A stretch of 64,000 nt of DNA, taken from contig NZ_AULF01000018.1 in the NCBI RefSeq assembly GCF_000425145.1, positions 39,637 through 103,636 on the forward strand. The letters are read 5' to 3'. Position numbers and translations under genes: made by a program. Below the pieces are notes generated by a model. It worked only from the letters and a program-made list of their open reading frames with translations, did no database searches and was not told the DNA's origin. Source of the stretch: Pedobacter glucosidilyticus DSM 23534. GTDB lineage: Bacteria; Bacteroidota; Bacteroidia; Sphingobacteriales; Sphingobacteriaceae. Below are positions 28,317-37,043 of the stretch, piece after piece. Position 1 is the first letter of the stretch. Each line of letters starts with the position of its first letter.

Positions 28317-28446
28317 AGGATGAAGGAGTAAAGACTCTGGATGTCTAAAAAAACCGCTTCTATTTTGGGAGCGGTTTTTTTAGCATTGAATTTGAAGCAA
28401 GGAATAAAGACGAAAGAGTTAAGACTCTAGGTGGCTATAAAAAAAT
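28317..28446. repeat. imperfect duplicated segment flanking the eno terminator
   Basis: AAGACTCTGGATGTCTAAAAA (about 28331) is echoed by AAGACTCTAGGTGGCTATAA (about 28423). Both are preceded by AAGGAnnAAAGA-like words, related in style to the 21-bp array at 10187. Confidence 0.55.
28346..28381 (+). terminator. intrinsic terminator after eno
   Basis: A-rich upstream arm and stem ACCGCTTC / GGAGCGGT with loop TATTTTG-like sequence, followed by seven T residues. The A and T tracts make it potentially bidirectional. Confidence 0.85.
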
Positions 28447-28484
28447 AAAAGCAGATCTTTCTTAAATTAAACAGGTATCTCCTG

Positions 28485-28525
28485 CGCTTCCCTCTCCCTC
28501 GGAGAGGGACTGAGGGTGAGGCTCT
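28485..28525. repeat. REP-type palindrome (CCCTCTCC family)
   Basis: CCCTCTCC (28490-28497), CTC loop, GGAGAGGG (28501-28508), then the tail ACTGAGGGTGAGGC. Same family as 10078, 22403 and 53974. Confidence 0.85.
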
Positions 28526-28592
28526 CTATCACTTAACCGTCAAGAAAGGCTTGTAATAAACCGTATTTGCTTAATCATCGTTAAATTTGAGT

Positions 28593-29591
28593 ATGAAGAT
28601 GAGATTAAGTGTTTTAGACCAAACCCCCATAAGAAAAGGGAGTAGTGCAGAGGAATCTTTACAAGAAAGTATTGCGCTTGCCAAATTAGCAGACAAATTA
28701 GGTTATACCCGATATTGGCTTAGCGAACATCATAATTCTGCAACTTTAGCAACCGGATCGCCAGAGATTATGATTGCCCGCTTAGGTGCCGAAACTAAAA
28801 ATATACGTTTAGGCTCCGGAGGCATGATGATGCCCAACCATAGCACTTTAAGAGTAGCAGAAAATTTTAGGGTGTTAGAAGCCCTTTACCCAAATAGGAT
28901 AGATTTAGGCATGGGAAGAGCACCAGGTGGCGATCGTATAACGGCACACTTACTAAACCCATCTAATAATTTCGACCCGCAAAATTATATTCAGCAGCTT
29001 AGAGATTTAAGAGCTTTTTTAAATGATGAACCTATCGAGGGCGTTAGCGAAATTAAAATAAACGCTATCCCGATGATTAGTACCTCGCCAGATTTATGGC
29101 TTTTAACTTCTAGTGGAGAAAGTGCTTTGTTGGCGGCTTATTTTGGTATGGCTTTATCATTTGCTCAGTTTATTAATCCGCAAGGTGGGCCACAAGCTAT
29201 AAAAGCCTATAAAGAAAAATTTGTCCCTTCTGATGAATTAAAAACACCACAAACCAGTGTTGGCATTTTTGGCTTCTGTTCTGAAGATGAAGAAAAAGTA
29301 AAACAAGTACAAGCCTTAATGGATTACCGCTTATTAAGCTTTGAAAAAGGTAAGTTTAACGAGCGTTTCTCTTACGAAGACATCAAAAATGAAGATTACG
29401 ACGCACTAGAGTGGAATAGAATTTTATATAACCGCCAAAGAATGGCTATTGGTACACCAGAAGAAATGAAAGTTAAGCTAGAAAATATCTGCCGTGATTT
29501 TGATACAGATGAAATTATGATTTCTACCTTTACAGATACAGCAGAAGATAGGTTTAAATCTTACGAGCTTTTGGCTGGTTTAATTAATTAA
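28593..29591 (+). CDS. LLM-class flavin-dependent oxidoreductase
   Basis: Luciferase-like monooxygenase fold (TIM barrel, FMN-binding). Typical wording: LSVLDQTPIRKGSSAEESLQ at the N-terminus, YWLSEHHNSATLATGSPEIMI, GSGGMMMPNHSTLRVAENF and RIDLGMGRAPGGD. This matches the group of alkanal monooxygenase-like proteins with the MsnO8/YhbW layout; the substrate cannot be predicted. I start at the ATG at 28593; an in-frame TTG 6 bp earlier is less likely. TAAATTTG at 28582-28589 fits the -7 consensus only 3 bp before that ATG, which would imply a leaderless transcript. The gene below begins 11 bp after its stop. Confidence 0.88.
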   Translation: MKMRLSVLDQTPIRKGSSAEESLQESIALAKLADKLGYTRYWLSEHHNSATLATGSPEIMIARLGAETKNIRLGSGGMMMPNHSTLRVAENFRVLEALYPNRIDLGMGRAPGGDRITAHLLNPSNNFDPQNYIQQLRDLRAFLNDEPIEGVSEIKINAIPMISTSPDLWLLTSSGESALLAAYFGMALSFAQFINPQGGPQAIKAYKEKFVPSDELKTPQTSVGIFGFCSEDEEKVKQVQALMDYRLLSFEKGKFNERFSYEDIKNEDYDALEWNRILYNRQRMAIGTPEEMKVKLENICRDFDTDEIMISTFTDTAEDRFKSYELLAGLIN

Positions 29592-29602
29592 CTTACAAAA
29601 AG

Positions 29603-30040
29603 ATGGATAAATTCATGGAAGCAGCTTTTGAAGAAGCTAAAAAAGGATACGAAGAAGGCGGAATACCTATTGGATCCGTTCTGGTACACGATGGAAAAAT
29701 TATTGGACGAGGCCATAACAAAAGAGTACAAAAAGGCAGTGTTATCTTACATGGTGAGATGGATGCCTTAGAAAATGCTGGCAGATTACCAGCTAAAATT
29801 TATCAAGAATGTACTTTGTACACCACATTATCTCCATGCCCGATGTGTTCTGGCACCATACTTTTATATGGTATCCCTAGGGTAGTTATTGCAGAAAATA
29901 AAACCTTTATGGGAGAAGAAGAACTCCTAAGCAGCCGTGGCGTTAAAGTATTGGTTACCCATCATGAAGGTTGCTATCAACTTATGCAACAATTCATCAA
30001 AGAAAAACCAAACCTTTGGAATGAAGATATTGGAGTTTAA
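29603..30040 (+). CDS. cytosine deaminase, fungal (Fcy1-like) type
   Basis: Zinc-dependent deaminase of the cytidine deaminase superfamily, predicted to turn cytosine into uracil in pyrimidine salvage. The zinc site is complete: HGEMDALENAGR (His ligand and catalytic Glu, about residues 50-61) and SPCPMCSG (two Cys ligands, about 77-84). Beyond the fold, its wording tracks yeast cytosine deaminase as I remember it: EEGGIPIG, RGHNKRVQKGS, LYTTLSPCPMC, and a C-terminus ending WNEDIGV like the yeast WFEDIGE. This distinguishes it from TadA and guanine deaminases. Probably in one transcript with the flavin oxidoreductase (11-bp gap). Confidence 0.82.
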   Translation: MDKFMEAAFEEAKKGYEEGGIPIGSVLVHDGKIIGRGHNKRVQKGSVILHGEMDALENAGRLPAKIYQECTLYTTLSPCPMCSGTILLYGIPRVVIAENKTFMGEEELLSSRGVKVLVTHHEGCYQLMQQFIKEKPNLWNEDIGV

Positions 30041-30051
30041 CAAAATAGTAT

Positions 30052-30423
30052 CTACTTACTTTTTTCTAATTTATCTATTGCTTTTAAAAGATTATCAATT
30101 TGATTACCCATTATTTTAATCATGTTAAGTTGAATATCTAGTTCAGCTCTTAACTCTGTAATATCTGTAACAAGAGTTGGTTTTTCTTTAGTTTTTTTAT
30201 CAACACCCTTACCGGTGCTTAACCACTCGGCATTCAAACCAAATTTAGTTACTGCTGCATTTAAAATTTTATAGCTTATTGTTCTTTTGCCGTTCTCAAG
30301 GTAGCTTAAACTTGCAGGAGTGGTTCCTAGTTTCTCGGCTGCTTCTGCCTGATTTTTATCGATATGCTTAATTCTAAAAGCTTTCCATCTTTCTACTACT
30401 TGGCTATCTATGGTTTTTGGCAT
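30052..30423 (-). CDS. XRE-family helix-turn-helix regulator
   Basis: A 123-residue protein. The N-terminal 70 residues form a Cro/C1-type helix-turn-helix (QAEAAEKLGTTPASLSYLENGKRTISYKIL); the remainder (about 85-123, ELRAELDIQLNMIKIMGNQ and on) should be a coiled coil for dimerisation. The target is unknown. It ends 11 bp from the convergent deaminase gene. It lies 17 bp downstream of the secreted-protein gene on the same strand, so the two may be cotranscribed. Confidence 0.85.
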   Translation of the reverse strand: MPKTIDSQVVERWKAFRIKHIDKNQAEAAEKLGTTPASLSYLENGKRTISYKILNAAVTKFGLNAEWLSTGKGVDKKTKEKPTLVTDITELRAELDIQLNMIKIMGNQIDNLLKAIDKLEKSK

Positions 30424-30440
30424 AGTCTTAGTTTTTAGTG

Positions 30441-31043
30441 TTATTTATATTCGTTCTCTAAATCTTTTATTTTTTGGAGTATTCGCTGTCTTTCATTTTC
30501 AAGTTCATGGGCATCACCTGCGGCAATAACTTTATAGGATTTGTTCAAAACAAAATACCAAGTGCTTAGTACCAAAGCGTTATATCTGTTCTTAGCTCTA
30601 AAGGATAATTCAACTCTATAGCCATTAAAAACACTTTTGTAGATTTCTTTCTCTTTTCTATTTTTTGCTTTTAAACTACCGATTAATGAATCTAGTTCCA
30701 TTCCTAAGTTTCTGTACTTCAAATACTCGTCATCTTTGATATACTGCTTATAATCGTTATTATATTTTTTTCTCAAAGAGCTTGCTATAGATGAAGCTTT
30801 AAATTTTGCATCATCATAAATTTTTAAAGTGTCCTGTATTGTACTGGCTACCTTACTTTCTTCATACGTGGAATAAGTCTTTTCTACTTTGCCCCATTTG
30901 GCAATTTGCAGACTAGCTGGATTATCAAGGTTCTTTGAAAGGTATGCTTTACAAGCTGCTTTCACTTTGTCAATTTCAGCTTGTGTCTGGCTAAAAACTG
31001 ATAAATTTGAACATAGCAATAGGGTGATAATTATTCTTTTCAT
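30441..31043 (-). CDS. secreted protein of unknown function
   Basis: I do not recognise this 200-residue protein. It has a clear Sec signal peptide (MKRIIITLLLCSNLSVFSQ, cleavage probably after SQ). The mature part is lysine-rich and helical (SSLRKKYNNDYKQYIKDDEY), with an all-helical C-terminal stretch ELENERQRILQKIKDLENEY that should form a coiled coil. The segment LSFRAKNRYNALVLSTWYFVLNKSYKVI looks like a short beta-rich domain. Upstream of the XRE gene on the same strand. Confidence 0.65.
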   Translation of the reverse strand: MKRIIITLLLCSNLSVFSQTQAEIDKVKAACKAYLSKNLDNPASLQIAKWGKVEKTYSTYEESKVASTIQDTLKIYDDAKFKASSIASSLRKKYNNDYKQYIKDDEYLKYRNLGMELDSLIGSLKAKNRKEKEIYKSVFNGYRVELSFRAKNRYNALVLSTWYFVLNKSYKVIAAGDAHELENERQRILQKIKDLENEYK

Positions 31044-31184
31044 AGTTTATGTGGTTTTATTAATTCATCCCTCGATTAACCAAATATTTGTAAAAGCGTT
31101 CTGATTAGTGTTTAAGGTGGCAATCAAGTGAATAAGTCTTTCTCTAAATGTAATCAATGCTGTATGATATAAGCTAACTTAAAA

Positions 31185-32486
31185 CTAATCCAATCTCTTA
31201 TTACTGATTTTACCAGACAATCTTATTTTCTCTCTAGCATTATAATTATGCGTTTTTAGGTTTTTAGCTTTTTTCTCATGAAAAGCACCGCCTCTTGTTG
31301 GGTCATCCTCTTCCTCATTTTCTTTCTTCTTCTTACATTCTTTTTCGATATACAAATCATCAGGTAAATCCATCAATTGCATTTTTTTACCTTGCTTTTG
31401 TTCTAACTTCTTAATTTGAAGCAATTCTAAATCGGTACATAACGTAATAGCCAAATGCTCTTTTTGTTCATCATTCTTCAATATCACTCTTTGTAAATAA
31501 TGGCTATCATCTTCAGGAATATCAAAATGGATAAAAATGGGTAACTGACTCAAATCTAGTTGCTCTTCTTGCTCATCTGTAACAATTAATACTCTATTTT
31601 TAGGACTCAATTTAAAATCCTGAATACTTTTAACACCTACATCTCCGTACTCTGGATGATTTAGGATGATAACTTCCTGCTCATCTGATTTTAGAATATT
31701 TTTATAAGCTGTTTCTGCGTTAAAAGTACTATTTACAAAAACTACTACCTTGTCAAAAACTTCCTTATCTGCCAAAAGCAAATACAATAAATTAAGCTTT
31801 GTTTTAAAATTTGGTACTTGATAAAGTATTTGTTCAAGCGTATCTAATTGTTGACTCCCTAAATCTTCTATCTCTATAACGTTAGGAATATCTATAAACT
31901 GCTCTACAATATGTTGTAGTTTAGGATGATAAACTTCTGTAAATACCAAATGCTGAGTCTTTATAATCCCTCTGGCTAACTCAACTACGGGTAATTGCAA
32001 ACCTTTTTTTATAATCAAATCCGCATCATCCAAAATAAACATTTGGATTTTATTGAGATTTAACCCCAGTTTTAAATAAGCTGCTCTGGCTCTGTCTGGT
32101 GTGGCAACAACAATATCTACCCCATCAGTTAATTCTAAAACATGGGTATCTAGGCTTGTCTCGCCATTAAAAAGCCCCATAATTCTTAAATTTCTATTTC
32201 TATTTAAGTTATGGAAAGTATCAATCAATAGCTCACCGCTTTCTATATCAGGTACTAAAATCAAAACTCTGGGAGCTATTTCCTCAGTAAACTTTAATTT
32301 ATTTAAGACTGATAGTACCAAAGCAGTAGATTTACCCGCTCCTTCTGGTGCTACGGCAATTACATCTTGCCCACCATTAATTCTGGTTAAAATTTTTGAT
32401 TGCAATGCTGTAGGATGTACAAAGCCTGCGTTAGAAACAGCAATTAATAATTGCTTGGTAAGTTTTAATTTCTCAAATGATGCCAT
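31185..32486 (-). CDS. DEAD-box RNA helicase-like protein with degenerate motifs
   Basis: The 433-residue protein has the two RecA-like domains of DEAD-box helicases, but key motifs deviate: Walker A is APEGAGKST, motif Ib TPDR instead of TPGR, motif II DDAD instead of DEAD. No SAT (motif III) or HRxGRxxR (motif VI) can be found; at the place of motif VI I read DDSHYLQRVIL, which lacks the arginine finger. A basic, Lys/Glu-rich tail (about residues 385-433) follows. ATP binding may persist, but unwinding is doubtful; it might act as a regulator or RNA-binding scaffold. The frame is intact, so it is not a recent pseudogene. Confidence 0.75.
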   Translation of the reverse strand: MASFEKLKLTKQLLIAVSNAGFVHPTALQSKILTRINGGQDVIAVAPEGAGKSTALVLSVLNKLKFTEEIAPRVLILVPDIESGELLIDTFHNLNRNRNLRIMGLFNGETSLDTHVLELTDGVDIVVATPDRARAAYLKLGLNLNKIQMFILDDADLIIKKGLQLPVVELARGIIKTQHLVFTEVYHPKLQHIVEQFIDIPNVIEIEDLGSQQLDTLEQILYQVPNFKTKLNLLYLLLADKEVFDKVVVFVNSTFNAETAYKNILKSDEQEVIILNHPEYGDVGVKSIQDFKLSPKNRVLIVTDEQEEQLDLSQLPIFIHFDIPEDDSHYLQRVILKNDEQKEHLAITLCTDLELLQIKKLEQKQGKKMQLMDLPDDLYIEKECKKKKENEEEDDPTRGGAFHEKKAKNLKTHNYNAREKIRLSGKISNKRLD

Positions 32487-32596
32487 TGCTACAAAAGTAC
32501 CTAAAATTGAGCTGTTTTTGTGGAGATGTTAACTTGTGGAGAATTTATTTTTTGGTATTCTTTAATTTGTACATCTTTGTATAAAATACTGGTGAT

Positions 32597-32896
32597 ATGC
32601 CTAAGTTGTTATCATTACTTAAAAATAAATATTTCCTATCTACAACGGCGTTTTTAGTGTGGATGTTATTTTTTGATAGAAATGACTTGCTGTCTCAGTA
32701 CGAATACCGCTCTCAACTTCAGAAATTAGAACAAGAAAAGCAATTTTACACTCAAGAAATTGCCAAAGTCCAGAAAGATTTGGACGAGTTAACCACTAAC
32801 AAAGATAAGCTCGAGAAATTTGCAAGAGAGCATTATCTGATGAAAAGGGATAACGAGGATGTTTTTGTAATTATTGAGGAAACTATTAAAGAATAA
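32597..32896 (+). CDS. septum formation initiator FtsB/DivIC
   Basis: Small bitopic divisome protein of 99 residues: a short N-terminus, membrane segment FLSTTAFLVWMLFFD (about residues 13-27), then a coiled coil (LQKLEQEKQFYTQEIAKVQKDL). The family's FAREHYLMKRDNEDVFVI signature closes it. It should pair with the FtsL-like and FtsQ proteins encoded at 4-15 kb. In E. coli ftsB neighbours eno; here the two are 4.3 kb apart. Confidence 0.9.
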   Translation: MPKLLSLLKNKYFLSTTAFLVWMLFFDRNDLLSQYEYRSQLQKLEQEKQFYTQEIAKVQKDLDELTTNKDKLEKFAREHYLMKRDNEDVFVIIEETIKE

Positions 32897-33017
32897 TAAA
32901 AAAGCTTTTCTAATTGTAACTAAATTCTTACTTGCCTGTATAAATATAAATTTATGGGCTAGATATTTTTAACAAATTTTATTAAATTAACCTATTACGT
33001 ATAAAGCAGAAAATACT

Positions 33018-34226
33018 ATGAGTAGCGCACCAATTCCAGAAAATGAATTAAATAGAATTTTAAACTTATCAGATTTTGATCTTGATTACTACAGCCTAGA
33101 AGATAATTTTAAAGATTTAACACGTCTTGCCGCAAAAGCACTAGGTGCTCCCATTTCTTTAGTAAATTTGATAGACTCTTTTACACAATGGACCGTTGCT
33201 AGCCACGGTATGGATTTAAAACAAATGCCTAGAGAGGATTCTGTTTGCCAATACACCATCCTGAAAGATGAGGCTTACAAAATTGACGATTTAACAACCG
33301 ATGAAAGATACAAAGACAAAATATTTACTGATTTAGAAGGAAACAGACTTAAATACTATTTTGGGGTGCCGTTAACCACCAATGATGGTTATAATATTGG
33401 CGCATTATGTATTTTAGATAATCAAACTAGAGAAATAGATCCAGAAAAGGTTGAATTTTTAAAAATTATTGCAAAAGAAATTATCAACCGACTTACTGCT
33501 TTAAAGGTTATCAAAAGTTTAAAATATAAATTAGAACAGGCAGACCAAGTACAAAAAAAGGTTGCACATGATATTAGAGGTCCAATTGGCGGTATCATTG
33601 GGTTGGCACAAATTATTAGCGAACAAGGAGATCAAAACAAATTAGATGAAGTTTTAGAATTTGTTCAACTGATTCAAAAAAGTGGTACTTCTTTATTAGA
33701 ATTGGCAGATGAAATTTTAACAGCTAATAAAGCTAAAAAGCTTAATGATAATGAGCTGAATTTATTAACCTTAAAAGATAAATTAGAAAAGCTTTACAAT
33801 CCACAAGCTGTTTATAAAAACATCAATTTCAAAGTAAATATCAATAAAAAAACAGAAGATATACCCTTCTCAAAAGATAAGTTACTTCAAATTATAGGTA
33901 ATTTAATCTCTAACGCCATGAAATTTACGTCAGAAAATGGCGCTGTAACAGTTGATTTAGATATTATTTCTAATATAGACCATTCCAATCTTCTCATTAA
34001 GGTTAAGGATAATGGAGTAGGTATAAGTAAAGATAGAATAGATGCTATTTTAAATGGCGAGGTAGCATCTACAAACGGCACACAAGGAGAAGCAGGTTAT
34101 GGTTTTGGTTTGGCTTTAGTTAAACATTTAATAGATAGCCTAAAAGGCACTTTAGAAATCACTTCTGTACAAGGTGAAGGAACAACATTTACAATTTCTT
34201 TACCTCAAAAGGCAAATAAAAATTAA
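33018..34226 (+). CDS. GAF-domain sensor histidine kinase
   Basis: Soluble 402-residue kinase. Residues about 20-165 form a GAF domain (LAAKALGAPISLVNLIDSFTQW, CQYTI, YYFGVPLTTNDGYNIGALCI). The H-box VAHDIRGPIGGIIGLAQII places the phospho-acceptor His at about residue 182. The ATPase domain shows the N-box NLISNAMKFTSENG, G1 VKDNGVGIS and G2 GYGFGLALVKHLIDSLKG. There is no membrane segment and no receiver domain, and no response regulator gene is nearby, so signal and partner are unknown. It converges on the TRIC gene, with a shared palindrome between them. Confidence 0.9.
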   Translation: MSSAPIPENELNRILNLSDFDLDYYSLEDNFKDLTRLAAKALGAPISLVNLIDSFTQWTVASHGMDLKQMPREDSVCQYTILKDEAYKIDDLTTDERYKDKIFTDLEGNRLKYYFGVPLTTNDGYNIGALCILDNQTREIDPEKVEFLKIIAKEIINRLTALKVIKSLKYKLEQADQVQKKVAHDIRGPIGGIIGLAQIISEQGDQNKLDEVLEFVQLIQKSGTSLLELADEILTANKAKKLNDNELNLLTLKDKLEKLYNPQAVYKNINFKVNINKKTEDIPFSKDKLLQIIGNLISNAMKFTSENGAVTVDLDIISNIDHSNLLIKVKDNGVGISKDRIDAILNGEVASTNGTQGEAGYGFGLALVKHLIDSLKGTLEITSVQGEGTTFTISLPQKANKN

Positions 34227-34230
34227 AGAT

Positions 34231-34845
34231 TTAATAAAATCTCGGTAAAGTATAATTATACTTTACCGAGATAATTCTGATAACAAAAACTACAATAACA
34301 GATATAATTTCTACAAAAGCGATATTCATACCTAAATAAGACAATAAGAAAAAACATAGGCCTCCAATAATACAAGCAGTGGCGTAAATTTCTTTTCTAA
34401 AAATTAAGGGAATATTATTTAATAATATATCTCGGGTTATACCACCAAAACAGCCTGTAATCGTACCTAAAGCTATACAAATACCCGGACTTAAATCAAA
34501 ACTGAGACCTTTCTGTAAGCCTACAATTGTAAAAAAACCCAAACCTAAAGAGTCAAATAAAAACAAAGTAATTTTTAATGATTTTAGTTTCTTCCAAAAA
34601 AACATGGAAAACAAAGCTGTTAAAATAATAAGTAAGCTATAATTAGGACCTTTTAACCAAAAAACGGGAGTATCACCAATAATTAAATCTCGTAAAGTAC
34701 CTCCGCCAACAGCAGTTGCAAAAGCTACAATCAAAACCCCAAAAGCATCTAACCTTTTTTGCATAGCTGCAAATGCACCAGATACTGCAAAAGAAACAGT
34801 TCCGCAAATGGTAATGATTTGTCCTAAATTATCAAATAGTTCCAT
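34231..34845 (-). CDS. TRIC-family (UPF0126/YadS-like) cation channel
   Basis: Membrane protein of 204 residues with about seven hydrophobic segments in two repeated halves. Each half carries the family's glycine-rich signature: FAVSGAFAAMQKRLDAFGV with ATAVGGGTLRDLIIG in the first, and GTITGCFGGITRDILLN in the second. Bacterial TRIC homologues conduct monovalent cations. The last codons lie inside a perfect 34-bp palindrome. Its start overlaps the end of the VWA gene by 14 bp, so the two are translationally coupled. Confidence 0.88.
   Translation of the reverse strand: MELFDNLGQIITICGTVSFAVSGAFAAMQKRLDAFGVLIVAFATAVGGGTLRDLIIGDTPVFWLKGPNYSLLIILTALFSMFFWKKLKSLKITLFLFDSLGLGFFTIVGLQKGLSFDLSPGICIALGTITGCFGGITRDILLNNIPLIFRKEIYATACIIGGLCFFLLSYLGMNIAFVEIISVIVVFVIRIISVKYNYTLPRFY
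34239..34272. terminator. perfect 34-bp palindrome at convergent gene ends
   Basis: The 17-base half site begins ATCTCGGTAAAG and its exact reverse complement follows without a loop. It starts 13 bp after the kinase stop and overlaps the last codons of the TRIC gene. The minus-strand exit is T-rich. It probably forms a hairpin terminating both transcripts. Confidence 0.7.
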
Positions 34846-36901
34846 TTCTCTTTCTTAAAAACCACTCTAAGGTTATGAGTATCATTAAAACAGTAAAAAA
34901 CCATTTTAAATTAATTAAATCATCGTAGCTTTTATCCTCAAAAGTAATGGTTTTGATTTGTTCTTTTTGTTGTAATCGACCGTCTAAACTTTCTAAATCA
35001 GCAGGATATAAAAAATCTCCTCCTGTAGCCTCAGCCGTTTGATAAAGTAACTGATGATTAGCTTTTGTTTGTTGATATTCTGCAACAAGCTGTTCTACTA
35101 AAAACTGTCCTTTCGCCACTTCTTGTTTGCCTGTAGCACTGGTTTTAGCAGTAAAACTGTAAGAACCGGCAGGTAGCAAACCAGCATTAAGTTCGTAATT
35201 CTCTCCTTTAGCGGTAAAAATATAACTATACTTTTTACCTGTATTGCTAAAAACATCTACTGCTATTTCTGCATTTTTTATAGGCTCAAAAACATCATTG
35301 TACAACTCGGCATTAAGCAGGATAGCTTCATCGTCGGTAAACCTATTTTTTACTGGGTAAGCTCTAAATTTCCTTTTATCCTCTTGTACACTTAAATACT
35401 GTACTACTTTACTTAAAATTTCTTGAAAAGCTTCATGATTTTCTGCAAGCTTATAGTTTTCTAATCGCCATTTCCATAAACCTTCCCCAAAAAGAAAACC
35501 TGTGGTCAAATTATTTTGCTTTACAAATGATAAAAGTGATTGATTATCAGGTTTAACCAAAAAATCTTGATGTTGTGCAACAAATGTATAAGAACTTACT
35601 TGACTATTTAAAGGTGGGAATTTAGCTATTAAACCAGCAGATGTTGCAGATAAACTAAATGCGAAAAAACCAGTATTAAGTTTAGGAAAAAAGTCCTCAG
35701 CACTTCCACCCCTACTTGTCTTTAATAAATCTTGTGTTTGATTTAACTCATTAAAATCTACATCTAAGCCTGTAATAAATAATTTCGGCTTATTTTTTAA
35801 TTTGTTAAAAACAGCTTTTATAGGCACTTTCGCTGATGGTAGATTATGCAATATAATTAGGCTATAAGTGTCAAAATCAATACTTTTTTCTTGCGCATTA
35901 ACTATATTCACAAGAACTTCATAATTTTCATTAGCTTCTAAACTTTGTTTGATAGCTGCTAAATCCGGATGTGGAGCATGTGCTAATATCAAGACTTTTT
36001 TCTTACCATCCAGTACATCAATAAAAATGGTCTGCTTGTTATTTTGTAAAGTAGCTTCTTTGTCTACGGGTAATGCCTCTATTGTTATTTTTTGTACTCC
36101 TAATTTGGCAGCTTTTAGGCTAAATGTTAAAGTATTTCGCCAATCCTGCTCATCAATAACAATGGTTTTATTGAAAGGCTGTAAACCATCTGCTTTTATA
36201 TTTACAATGGCTTTATTTCCCTTTAAATCAAAGGCCCCCAGATTAACAGCTACCGAATAATCATTACCTAAATAAGCAATTTTGTTATAATTAATGCTAT
36301 TGATGAATAAATCCTTTTTGGGGATAGTATCGCCTAAAGCAATGGTAAAAATTGGCGACTTAAATTTTGTTAGCTCGGTTATAGGGTTGTATCCTGCATT
36401 TATGATACCATCCGAAGCTAAAATAACTGCCCCTAAATTTCTCCCTTCGTATTGTTTATTGATAAAATCAAAAAGTGCCGAAAAGTTGGTTTGCTGCTCT
36501 TTATAATTTAAAGTATCACCTAATTTAACCGATTTCCCAAAGCTTAAAACTTCTACCTCATAAACCTTACTCAAACGCTCTTTCAATAACTTAAGCTGCT
36601 TATGGTAAATCTGTAAATCCAAACCAGCGGATTTTATTGAGGCAGAATTATCTTGTGCTATAATGATTAAAGGTTTCTCTGTTCGCTTACGCTGAGTTTT
36701 AATGAGAGGCGCTAAAAGTAAAAAGCATAGTAGGCTAATTAAGATAGTTCTTAAGGCAAATAAGAAGTAGTACAAGTTTGATTTTTGATTTAACTCCTTT
36801 CTATAAAAAAACCATCCAAATAAAATACCTACACCTATACAAGGTAAAATCCACCAGATAGAAAACTCTGAAAACACTATAAATAAAAGGGATAGAACCA
36901 T
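34832..36901 (-). CDS. membrane protein with von Willebrand factor A-like domain
   Basis: A 689-residue protein. Two membrane segments sit at the N-terminus (about residues 3-30 and 42-64) and one at the very C-terminus (WFFTVLMILITLEWFL). Between them, an extracytoplasmic VWA-like domain starts IIIAQDNSASI, where DNSAS fits the metal-binding DxSxS motif. A later region (LLNAELYNDVFEPIKNAEIAVDVF) looks like an immunoglobulin-type beta domain. This layout resembles Bacteroidota proteins related to BatA/CoxE-type clusters, but no MoxR ATPase is nearby. Function unknown. Coupled to the TRIC gene. Confidence 0.75.
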   Translation of the reverse strand: MVLSLLFIVFSEFSIWWILPCIGVGILFGWFFYRKELNQKSNLYYFLFALRTILISLLCFLLLAPLIKTQRKRTEKPLIIIAQDNSASIKSAGLDLQIYHKQLKLLKERLSKVYEVEVLSFGKSVKLGDTLNYKEQQTNFSALFDFINKQYEGRNLGAVILASDGIINAGYNPITELTKFKSPIFTIALGDTIPKKDLFINSINYNKIAYLGNDYSVAVNLGAFDLKGNKAIVNIKADGLQPFNKTIVIDEQDWRNTLTFSLKAAKLGVQKITIEALPVDKEATLQNNKQTIFIDVLDGKKKVLILAHAPHPDLAAIKQSLEANENYEVLVNIVNAQEKSIDFDTYSLIILHNLPSAKVPIKAVFNKLKNKPKLFITGLDVDFNELNQTQDLLKTSRGGSAEDFFPKLNTGFFAFSLSATSAGLIAKFPPLNSQVSSYTFVAQHQDFLVKPDNQSLLSFVKQNNLTTGFLFGEGLWKWRLENYKLAENHEAFQEILSKVVQYLSVQEDKRKFRAYPVKNRFTDDEAILLNAELYNDVFEPIKNAEIAVDVFSNTGKKYSYIFTAKGENYELNAGLLPAGSYSFTAKTSATGKQEVAKGQFLVEQLVAEYQQTKANHQLLYQTAEATGGDFLYPADLESLDGRLQQKEQIKTITFEDKSYDDLINLKWFFTVLMILITLEWFLRKRNGTI

Positions 36902-37043
36902 GTTAAATCTTAAAATCTTAAAATTACCTCAACAAAAAAAACATCCTAAAGATTGATAATTTAAGAATGTACTTATTATCTGTAATTTTTGATACTAAAT
37001 GTAGAGATTAATTTATGAGAGGACAAATAAGCAGCCCAAAGCC

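Noticed and set aside
30052..31043. Toxin-antitoxin pair (XRE regulator plus neighbouring gene)
   Set aside because: The neighbour encodes a 200-residue protein with a clear signal peptide and no toxin motif, and gene order and size do not fit known pairs.
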